Assembly: GCA_020844525.1 (NCBI GenBank)
Contig: JAJGAH010000035.1
Span: 1 to 11,104 of the forward strand
Source: Eubacterium sp.
GTDB lineage: Bacteria; Bacillota; Clostridia; Lachnospirales; Lachnospiraceae
Reading direction: 5' to 3'
Length of the DNA: 11,104 nt
Each line of letters starts with the position of its first letter. Position 1 is the first letter of the stretch. A program made the translations under genes and the position numbers. Of the stretch, positions 7,901-11,104 are shown piece after piece. The notes beneath the pieces are model-generated. The model was not told where the DNA came from and searched no databases. It saw nothing but the letters and a program-made list of their open reading frames with translations.

Positions 7901-8917
7901 GGTACCGGATTTACTATATACGCCTTTCAGGGCATCCTTGCCAAGAGAAGCGGTGTCAGAGGATTTACCCAGTGTGATTTCTCTGGTATAGCCGCTTGTC
8001 TGCCCCTTTATCGCTGCCTTTATGGTATAAGCTTTCTGATTCGATCCGGTATTTTTCTGTTCCGGCACTGCAGCCTGAAGGACCAGGCGATCGTCATTTT
8101 CAACGATTGCCGTCAGTGTATCTTCCGTATCTTCAGGTTCTGATCCCGTTGAAGTCGCACCGCCATAATATCCAACCATCGGCGTGCCCTTCATGCGCTC
8201 CGACTTGCTCTTTCGGCTGGCATTCTGATAAGCATCGGTATCGGCAATAGAAGTAACGGAAGCAGTACTGCTGCCAAGTGCCTTTTTAAGGTCAGTCTGC
8301 TTGCAGAACCATACGCCGTAGACCGTCGCGGTCTTGGCATCGTATTCTATGACAATATTTCCGTTTCCGCGCAGCGTCTCATCGATAGAATCATAGGGCA
8401 GAATCATAGAAAGAATGCCGGGATCGTTTGTTTCATCTGTACTGGTGACGACATAGCGGAAGTCATGCTTCTCGTCCTCTGCTAGTGTGCCATCAGCCCA
8501 TTCTGTGCTCCAGGTGCCAAGTGTGCCATCATAATCAGACGGGCCAGCTGTATCGCCGGCACCGGCTCCCATTGCGCTTCCAAGCTGACTTGAAGCTGAC
8601 GTTGAGGATTCCGCGTCAGAGACATAGGTATCCCAGTTGCCGCTGGCCTTCGCCACCGTCATATGGTTCTGAGCAGCCACAAAGATTTCCCTTGCGGTGT
8701 TGTCCAGCTCTGTCTGCTTCAGAGATTTCTGATAGCGGATTACCGCCACAAAGCCAAAAGCTGCCAGAATGCCGATAATCGCAACCGTGATCAGCATTTC
8801 TGCCAGCGTAAAGCCCTTGCGGGATCTGCGGAATTTGTCCTGGAGCGTATACTGTTCTCTGCCGCAGGATGACACCGCTGCCTTTTTTTCCCTTCTCAGA
8901 TATCCTATATCTCTCAT
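1955..8917 (-). CDS. Giant modular type IV prepilin-like surface protein (2320 aa)
   Basis: I recognise the domains but no named gene. The N-terminus is a type III prepilin signal: a basic 35-residue leader ending RRSRKG, then FTLAEM with Glu at +5 and a hydrophobic helix (about 36-58). Peptidase cleavage after G35 and assembly into a pilus-like filament are expected. Residues about 60-210 resemble a pilin head (ILPYDSIDET, YDAKTATVYGVWF). Residues about 235-415 look like a beta-sandwich. Two beta-helix-like modules follow (418-1032 and 1246-1739) with GLFG/GGLIG-type GLUG-like motifs. Then come an InlB-type B repeat (1745-1824), a glycine-rich domain (1829-2143), an Ig-like domain (about 2146-2231) and a Ser/Thr/Gly/Asp tail (2232-2320). 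There is no LPXTG signal or C-terminal membrane segment, so retention would depend on the pilin helix. ATG 8917 is chosen because the next Met (41) lies inside the pilin helix; AAGGA (8929-8933) lies 11 nt upstream. G+C drops sharply between about 6300 and 2600. Domain identity is firm for the prepilin signal and InlB repeat, good for the glycine-rich part and inferred for the helices. The adhesin role is inference. Confidence 0.9.
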   Translation of the reverse strand: MRDIGYLRREKKAAVSSCGREQYTLQDKFRRSRKGFTLAEMLITVAIIGILAAFGFVAVIRYQKSLKQTELDNTAREIFVAAQNHMTVAKASGNWDTYVSDAESSTSASSQLGSAMGAGAGDTAGPSDYDGTLGTWSTEWADGTLAEDEKHDFRYVVTSTDETNDPGILSMILPYDSIDETLRGNGNIVIEYDAKTATVYGVWFCKQTDLKKALGSSTASVTSIADTDAYQNASRKSKSERMKGTPMVGYYGGATSTGSEPEDTEDTLTAIVENDDRLVLQAAVPEQKNTGSNQKAYTIKAAIKGQTSGYTREITLGKSSDTASLGKDALKGVYSKSGTGYRVYYYTLDSVTDGDDWQFAKQFGTGTDALIPGENLTITVTLSNSDSTSNTSDKSDASASVTLNTNSLFANGSAGSDHLAKIVYGRHLQNLSTKISGVNASSSGTNGSDSVVTKAKLIRDLDWSKMTIRFWETDPVERADHVSASSNGEQFSGIVDSALTSFEGNSCTISNLKISAVSSAISSDTGSTVSGLFGYIDEGSSAQSGTGSSSGTGSGTGASNAGNSMTIQNLTLKNPSAAIASYTGFLAGRTDRKTTIQNVSVIGDTTLSLAKAVSGNVSSGTTVTAAGGLVGSAQGNISISAAKISAGSSLAIQADQFAGGILGQADSASTSIQNTTVAAGKTIAISADADQSCAGGILGSQAAQKSGTKGTGTGLSISGCTISVKTTSGSSSGNTTASDSDKYIQISGKYSAAGILGYCASAEPSSSSSGSAYAGSVTVQNCTLYGAGSSDLISARTAAAGLLGYVSTSGPLKVSDSAASMYVADADIQAGQTQKAGFGGLIGYMNSTTSGSSIENCYVGGRTADGQYKDVTTDNTTQGRYNVRGYGYSGGFIGQIGNSSGSLAVTIDNCFSTASAYSGSNANDGNAMSGSFIAYSGTNTLVVKNCYSTGLINGRYFVGGNASSSSQNNYYLAGINNSTLTGANVNKAGTGKNNTPFAKQSQSIETNKYDDSLTGDYPYQMVTGLISYYGDWVTGKEDENPFGLIYYEKHGDSIAYQGYYTSKVSDKTDVLNDMDKNAYKKTEYQYIDSAGNESPVDADQIFPYKQNEYIAEEGYLLLVKETDDIQDIYIGKNSVSQFNTKSTYAQSFNNGNNNIASVFSEYTSMESDFPGYKVYKLDDSKFATDWEYYSNGEGCALIFYYSKNNIQYPVAAFEYLPFFAHEVGAPSTTGGNLPSAGTVRSDGKRYFSIRSGRQLIDFTKEEKNSADGYINKSHSEQYVIEQDADISLDSGDAALCRFNEQIAHDNSEYYSTYTIDKIEAGNTYQGNVYNNTPVLLKGLRTPVFQEVANPQNGPKASLLNLRIDDYDADYFLENNAGIISNLYFTTLKITGGKGLIADSNNGNGSISNVSIENAQISGDGFVNSNAGTINNVTIENAEISGNGFGSLNQWGGTIKNSSIVNAQIGGNGFLYKNDSNSNVSDCQIYADANVYNTYINKYGDNGYYKLNTNTIDNELQNNKELGYNLLICGLQPGADLSTQNLNANTAGFVYINNQGNITNCSYSGKVYGSQNAYGFFGESDGGSITNSYANVILSAADVVAGFGGKTQWKTKIANCHSVGMTLKAKVGAGFLQSNNDVQLTNDYAAIWKNETQNYYMFVLDGNNSLSMSNCGYLSSMTGITNNNPHTYTGLRAYTYSALTKAQGMGSSAIQSTTYPYSQYTNGVIYPFPMPKGMSAYGDWSSTDGYTIEYNANAIASEIKGIMDPSTSIDYFGDFTLPKCRFQRNGYTFVGWNTKADGTGDSYSDTGTVRALAPNGTKVTLYAQWHEINNSWDFSKGEDEAQEFIVPYTGWYKLEVWGAQGGSGLAGNVNDPDVIARKKMLASQGGKGGYSIGYQHFTMGDKIYVYIGGAGEMSSANYIDSNGQPNTITKGGWNGGGNAKAEISNKSHIAFLWGSGGGASHMATTKLADLAAFGTESDKATILLVAGGGGGGGAKDKNNPYNGGAGGGASGLSGEGPSEGIGTGGTQNSGGSGHAKYYVTTIKSNAITDGFAPGKFGAGGGTDDVKVSRFGSLIYGPNGAGGGGGWFGGGMGYTKGAAAGGGSGYVSSGLKNAKMLNGNETITTPSGRNVIGNSGDGYGRITYIPDYNLSVDNTNPSVNDTVTITLTDSQDQAVKDATWKLTDASGNDISSQLTTGTEANVRTVAFSFAGTYTLTVTNPELSEITAAIEINVGNTGNAKSSGFSDADSDLTGSSSQTTSGTSTAGSSSSSSNETESSTDDNASDANSSGSTESDTSSSSSGQTATTNSDSSSGDSTSDTGS
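1958..2224 (-). other. Ser/Thr/Gly/Asp-rich low-complexity tail (residues 2232-2320)
   Basis: The last 89 residues are almost only Ser, Thr, Gly, Asp, Asn, Glu and Ala, with runs such as SSSSSSN and SSSSSGQ. They end abruptly at SDTGS and a TGA. There is no LPXTG, hydrophobic segment or basic tail. The stretch may be a flexible, possibly glycosylated stalk. It could also be a truncated linker that once led to another domain. Confidence 0.75.
2225..2482 (-). other. Ig-like domain (about residues 2146-2231)
   Basis: Residues LSVDNTNPSVNDTVTITL, then ATWKLTDASGNDISS, then FSFAGTYTLTVTNPE and AAIEINV give a seven-strand-like alternation. A 'TYTLTVTN' strand near the end is common in bacterial Ig-like and PKD-like spacer domains. 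It follows the glycine-rich domain and precedes the low-complexity tail. Confidence 0.6.
2489..3433 (-). other. Glycine-rich domain resembling the ALK/LTK type, residues 1829-2143
   Basis: The opening is WDFSKGEDEAQEFIVPYTGW, then YKLEVWGAQGG, with later GGKGGYSIG, YVYIGGAGE, GGWNGGGNA, GSGGGASH, LLVAGGGGGGGAK (seven Gly at 1986-1992), GAGGGASG, GGGGGWFGGGMG and GGGSGYV. It ends SGDGYGRITYI. The order (F..PYTG.Y.LEVWGAQGG, glycine strips, then a G.GR+.. end strand) is that of the bacterial glycine-rich domain family related to the receptor ALK/LTK glycine-rich region. The poly-Gly strips suggest a packed polyglycine-helix core. The function here is unknown; a binding or adhesive role is inference. 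Confidence 0.7.
3446..3685 (-). other. InlB-type B repeat (Listeria-Bacteroides repeat), residues 1745-1824
   Basis: The segment starts YTIEYNANA and contains the diagnostic NGYTFVGWNTKADGTG, then YAQW at 1821-1824. This is the usual pattern of the family (Y.V.Y.AN, then GYTF.GW.T..DG, then tLYAQW). These small beta domains occur in secreted and wall-associated proteins of Firmicutes and Bacteroidetes, often as spacers next to binding domains. There is a single copy here, between module 2 and the glycine-rich domain. Confidence 0.85.
3701..5182 (-). other. Beta-helix-like module 2 of the giant pilin (residues 1246-1739)
   Basis: This module begins YFSIRSGRQLIDF, comparable with the IVYGRHLQNL opening of module 1. 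It ends YPFPMPKGMSAYGDW (1725-1739), comparable with the end of module 1. Inside are rungs such as ISNLYFTTLKITGGKG, three tandem SI.N..I.NA.I.G.GF units, GFVYINNQGNITNCSYSG, and GFFGESDGGSITNSYAN. It reads as a second, divergent copy of the module 1 architecture. It is encoded in far more AT-rich DNA than most of module 1. Confidence 0.55.
4511..4708 (-). repeat. Three tandem beta-helix rungs (residues 1404-1469)
   Basis: Three consecutive units share the pattern G-S/T-I-x-N-x-S/T-I-x-N-A-x-I-x-G-x-G-F. They lie at residues 1404-1421, 1427-1444 and 1452-1469, with periods of 23 and 25 residues. The first is GSISNVSIENAQISGDGF and the second GTINNVTIENAEISGNGF. A degraded fourth unit (SNVSDCQI) follows. 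Such a regular period fits stacked coils of a solenoid and points to local duplication. Confidence 0.75.
5822..7666 (-). other. Beta-helix-like module 1 of the giant pilin (residues 418-1032)
   Basis: This module opens with HLAKIVYGRHLQNLS and closes with YPYQMVTGLISYYGDW (1017-1032). Between them are repeated rung-like stretches, each with a glycine-hydrophobic turn: GLFGYID, GGLVGSAQG, GGILGQAD, GGILGSQ, AGILGY, AGLLGY, GGLIGYM and GGFIGQIG. Each is followed by short Ser/Thr-rich strands of the I-x-N-x-T/S type. This spacing is typical of GLUG-motif and pectate-lyase-like right-handed beta-helices. The fold is inferred from repeat pattern only. The first part is GC-rich, and the change to AT-rich codons begins near its end (about 6300). 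Confidence 0.6.
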
Positions 8918-8928
8918 ATAAATCGTCG

Positions 8929-8933
8929 TCCTT
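8929..8933 (-). promoter_or_regulatory. Ribosome binding site of the giant pilin gene
   Basis: AAGGA on the minus strand lies 11 nt before ATG 8917. The spacing is at the long end of normal. No other ATG in frame precedes the prepilin helix, so this site supports the chosen start. Confidence 0.6.
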
Positions 8934-8963
8934 GTTAAGTAAATTTCAGGATATGATCAGCAA

Positions 8964-8993
8964 ATCATAAAATACATGAAGCAATCCGTACAA
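8964..8993 (-). promoter_or_regulatory. Candidate sigma-70/sigma-A promoter for the giant pilin gene
   Basis: On the minus strand TTGTAC (8988-8993) and TATGAT (8964-8969) are separated by 18 bp. They would start transcription about 40 nt upstream of ATG 8917. The -10 has one mismatch to TATAAT; the -35 matches four of six bases of TTGACA. The region is AT-rich, so chance matches are possible. The presence of a gap here, unlike the tight spacing of the upstream genes, supports a separate promoter. Confidence 0.4.
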
Positions 8994-9001
8994 ATATCAC
9001 A

Positions 9002-9021
9002 CATAATATCGTGCAATTATG
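9002..9021. promoter_or_regulatory. Inverted repeat upstream of the candidate promoter, possible operator
   Basis: CATAAT (9002-9007) and ATTATG (9016-9021) form a perfect 6-bp inverted repeat around an 8-base centre, ATCGTGCA. It lies directly upstream of the proposed -35. There is no T-run after it in either direction, so it is unlikely to be a terminator. A binding site for a dimeric regulator is possible but unproven. Confidence 0.25.
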
Positions 9022-9087
9022 CATTTGTGCTGTACGTGGATTTTTAAATTCATTTTCGAAACAGAACATTTGCCAGCACATTTATTT

Positions 9088-9771
9088 TCAGGCGTCTCCA
9101 CTGTCACTTTCAGAGGAATATCCACCGATCACAGCCGTCCGGACCGTCTCGGATTCTATCTTCTTGTCACCCTTATAGACAGTCATGGTATATGTAAAAT
9201 ACGGATTGAATGCCTGTACCGTCTTTGAATTGTCCTTGGTGCGCGCTGGTGTGATGGAGATATCGCTGATCTGCAGCCGCAGATTCAGAGTTCTCGTCTT
9301 TGCTGTCACAAGCGGGATTGCACCAGTCGCATCACTTGTACCGGTAGTATCGGCGGAAGATCCAGTGCCGGAAGTTCCTCCGGATCCGGAAGCTCCATCT
9401 GTTCCTGTATCCGCATCTGTCACATAAACCGTATCTGCATCGTTGTGGATATGCACGGAATAGCCGCGGTTTCCTGAAAAAAAGGATACCTCCGCCGCTT
9501 TTGAACTGCCATCTGTATCGGAATCAATTTGCAGTGTGGAAAGATCTGCCGTGGCAAAGTCATCATCTATTGCCGCAATGGCCGTTCCAAGCAATGTCTG
9601 TGCATCCGCCTTCAGCGTCATCTCACGATAAGTGCGGACCGCAGCCGTAATACCTGCGGCAATCGCCAGCGTTGCCAGCGACATCAGCAGGACAGTCACA
9701 AGCATTTCTGTCAGGGAAAAACCTGACGCGGATTTTATTCTGTTGTTTGTATCTGTTTCCTTACTTTTCAT
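9088..9771 (-). CDS. Type IV prepilin-like (minor pilin / pseudopilin) protein
   Basis: From ATG 9771 this is 227 residues. A short polar leader (MKSKETDTNNRIKSASG, 17 residues) precedes FSLTEMLVTVLLMSLATLAI. That is a complete type III prepilin signal with Phe at +1, Glu at +5 and a hydrophobic helix. Next comes an amphipathic continuation (TYREMTLKADAQTLLGTAIAAI), as in pilin N-terminal helices. The C-terminal part is beta-like and is interrupted by a Gly/Ser/Thr-rich stretch (GASGSGGTSGTGSS). An in-frame ATG at 9870, directly after the upstream stop (TAAATG), would add 33 residues. I prefer 9771 because AAAAGGA lies 8 nt before it and the leader then has a typical length. It probably works with the neighbouring prepilins in one filament. 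No cognate family name is recognised beyond the signal. Confidence 0.85.
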   Translation of the reverse strand: MKSKETDTNNRIKSASGFSLTEMLVTVLLMSLATLAIAAGITAAVRTYREMTLKADAQTLLGTAIAAIDDDFATADLSTLQIDSDTDGSSKAAEVSFFSGNRGYSVHIHNDADTVYVTDADTGTDGASGSGGTSGTGSSADTTGTSDATGAIPLVTAKTRTLNLRLQISDISITPARTKDNSKTVQAFNPYFTYTMTVYKGDKKIESETVRTAVIGGYSSESDSGDA

Positions 9772-9779
9772 AAATAAAA

Positions 9780-9786
9780 TCCTTTT
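9780..9786 (-). promoter_or_regulatory. Strong ribosome binding site supporting the 9771 start
   Basis: AAAAGGA on the minus strand is 8 nt upstream of ATG 9771, close to ideal. The competing ATG at 9870 has only AGGGA three bases ahead of it. This site decides the start choice for the small prepilin. Confidence 0.6.
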
Positions 9787-9870
9787 GTCCGTTGTAGTCG
9801 GAAGCTCACTGTTCTTGTGCAGTGGAAGGAGTTTTGAAAATAGTTTCCTTATTTTTCGTAATATTGTCAT

Positions 9871-10401
9871 TTATCCCTGCTCTGCTGGGAAGAATGTCAG
9901 ATTTCCATCCTCCGCTTCACGAACGGTCACGCTTTCCTTGATCTGTGGCAGACTGTAATCTGACGCCTTGGAAGCATCAGCCGGCTTTATCACAACATCT
10001 GTCTTGCCATTGTCCGTAACGCTGCTTTCATCAGACGTACTGCCGGTACCACTACCGGTACTGCCGTCTGCAGTATCCGTTGCAAGTGCACTGTGCTCAC
10101 TGATGTAGCTCGCATATGCCTTTCCGGATCTTGTGATCACCCTGCGGGCTGCCAGCACCATCGTTACCAGGAGAACCGATGCCAGCGCCACGATAAGCAC
10201 CGCAACCAGTGTCTCTGTCAGGCTCTCTCCGGATCCGGACGACAGCTTTGCAAATACTGAGCCGCGTGGCGGACGATCCTGGCATGTCTTGTTTATTCTG
10301 TTTTTTCCTTCTCCATTTTCATACGTATGCATATCATCCAATTCATGCGTATGCATAGGGTTCGTATGGTTCAGCATCAATTTTCTATGCATGATCCTCA
10401 T
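9871..10401 (-). CDS. Prepilin-like protein with atypical signal (minor pilin candidate)
   Basis: From ATG 10401 this is 176 residues. After a long polar leader, SGSG is followed by ESLTETLVAVLIVALASVLL: the helix and the Glu at +5 of a prepilin signal are present, but +1 is Glu rather than Phe or Met. A short head follows with a Gly/Ser/Thr/Asp-rich stretch (DGSTGSGTGSTSDE) and a final strand (SVTVREAEDGNLTFF). The stop TAA abuts an ATG of the next gene. The start is uncertain. ATG 10401 lies 19 nt after the upstream stop with GAGAGGA close before it. ATG 10392 is also plausible, and ATG 10488 would overlap the upstream gene by 68 nt. It could be a minor pilin or pseudopilin; the odd +1 residue leaves processing open. 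Confidence 0.7.
   Translation of the reverse strand: MRIMHRKLMLNHTNPMHTHELDDMHTYENGEGKNRINKTCQDRPPRGSVFAKLSSGSGESLTETLVAVLIVALASVLLVTMVLAARRVITRSGKAYASYISEHSALATDTADGSTGSGTGSTSDESSVTDNGKTDVVIKPADASKASDYSLPQIKESVTVREAEDGNLTFFPAEQG
10324..10357. repeat. 10-bp direct repeat CGTATGCATA, 24 bp apart, in a prepilin leader
   Basis: CGTATGCATA occurs at 10324-10333 and 10348-10357. The 24-bp offset equals eight codons, so on the minus strand it produces MHTHELDD and MHTYENGE in tandem within the leader. It also adds extra in-frame ATG codons. This is probably a small local duplication with no demonstrated role. Confidence 0.5.
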
Positions 10402-10420
10402 CGTCCTCTCAGGGAAAGAT

Positions 10421-11104
10421 TCAGGTTCCTGCCGGATTCTGCGCAGTGATCGCCGATCCGGTGTAGACCTTTGCACTGCCCCATCCAAATCCGCTAAGCG
10501 TCACACTACGAGTCATTTTTACCTGATAGATCTCTGTCCTATCCTGCTTTGTCTCTGTCAATGTCGTGTTCGCGTCTTGATCATACTGAAGTTCTCCGGC
10601 GTTAGCCGGGATTTTTACAAGGCACCGGTTTGATGCATTCTTGAAGGAAATGGTATTTCCATTACTGTCGGATTCCTTCGGATAGATCTGTGCCTCCAGA
10701 TTGAGATTTTTGTCCATATAAAGATCGACGCAGACTGAAACGTTGTCCTTATCGCCCTGATCTCCCTGCACAATTACAACATAAGCCTGCCTGCTCAGGC
10801 AGGACTGTGTTTTCAGATAAGTATCAAGATTGGATCCGCTGTGTCCATACATCCAGGTGTGATTGGAAGGAACCTTATCACCCTTCCATTCGTACGCATT
10901 ATCCGAAGAAAAAGAGCTGTCCTGCACGCTCTGCCCCAGATATCCATCATCCTTCAGGACATAGCTGTTCCAGAAATAATTCATGATCTGACCCGCGCGT
11001 ACCTTTTCATAGCCCGTAAAATCCAACCCTGTCAGTGATGCGATTTTGTCAGAACTGCTTAGCGTCGCAAATGGCGATACAGGCAGCTTTTCACCAGGGT
11101 AGGA
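10421..11104 (-). CDS. Unrecognised beta-rich protein of the pilin operon, C-terminal part, 5' end outside window
   Basis: The minus-strand frame is open from the window edge to TGA at 10421-10423, giving 227 residues. A TTG at 11026 could be read as a start, but 26 sense codons precede it to the edge (SYPGEKLPVSPFATL...), so the gene most likely begins outside. The visible part has no membrane helix. It is polar with many alternating strands (AYVVIVQGDQ, NVSVCVDLYMD, LEAQIYP), three Cys and a Thr-rich end (TRSVTLSGFG). I do not recognise a family. Because two prepilin genes follow immediately, it may be the head of another large pilin or a pilus-associated protein. That is inferred from context only. 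Confidence 0.75.
   Translation of the reverse strand, partial: SYPGEKLPVSPFATLSSSDKIASLTGLDFTGYEKVRAGQIMNYFWNSYVLKDDGYLGQSVQDSSFSSDNAYEWKGDKVPSNHTWMYGHSGSNLDTYLKTQSCLSRQAYVVIVQGDQGDKDNVSVCVDLYMDKNLNLEAQIYPKESDSNGNTISFKNASNRCLVKIPANAGELQYDQDANTTLTETKQDRTEIYQVKMTRSVTLSGFGWGSAKVYTGSAITAQNPAGT

Noticed and set aside
9026..9080. 7-bp inverted repeat TGTGCTG / CAGCACA (9026-9032 and 9074-9080) as a terminator after the small prepilin
   Set aside because: The loop would be 41 nt and no T-run follows the stem on the minus strand; it is probably chance.
10402..10488. Upstream ATG 10488 as the start of the second small prepilin
   Set aside because: It would overlap the upstream gene by 68 nt and lengthen an already long leader to 87 residues; ATG 10401 or 10392 follows the upstream stop with GAGAGGA nearby.
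11024..11026. TTG as the start codon of the operon-head gene
   Set aside because: The same frame stays open for 26 more codons to the window edge, so this TTG is most likely an internal Leu.

Overview
The window looks like chromosomal DNA of a Gram-positive anaerobe of class Clostridia, probably Lachnospiraceae-like. This is an inference from the folate-gene variant, from Gram-positive style type IV prepilins with Ser/Gly/Thr-rich linkers, and from the PD-(D/E)XK transposase remnant. No marker gene fixes the taxon.

Layout. Bases 1-1715 (+ strand) hold the end of a folate operon: the C-terminal part of folK (HPPK), then after 36 bp a complete folC (dihydrofolate/folylpolyglutamate synthase). 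Bases 1716-1955 (- strand) hold a decayed 3' end of a PD-(D/E)XK-family transposase, wedged between the convergent folC and the pilin locus. Bases 1955-11104 (- strand) are a pilus-type locus, transcribed toward folC. In transcription order it contains the C-terminal part of an unrecognised beta-rich protein cut by the window edge, two small prepilin-like proteins, a 170-bp gap with a candidate promoter, and one giant open reading frame of 2320 codons.

The giant protein is the main find. It starts with a textbook type III prepilin signal (KG|FTLAE plus a hydrophobic helix). It then carries a pilin-like head, a beta-sandwich-like segment, two long beta-helix-like modules with matching boundary motifs, an InlB-type B repeat, a long glycine-rich domain resembling the ALK/LTK type, an Ig-like domain and a Ser/Thr-rich tail. 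Its centre is strikingly AT-rich compared with both ends and with folC. The most economical reading is an extreme 'modular pilin': a minor pilin that carries a very large adhesive or surface-exposed payload on a type IV pilus-like filament. The small prepilins beside it would be its assembly partners. The assembly ATPase, platform protein and prepilin peptidase are not in this window.

The largest stretch without a gene is the 170 bp upstream of the giant gene. I see no RNA genes, CRISPR arrays or convincing intrinsic terminators.
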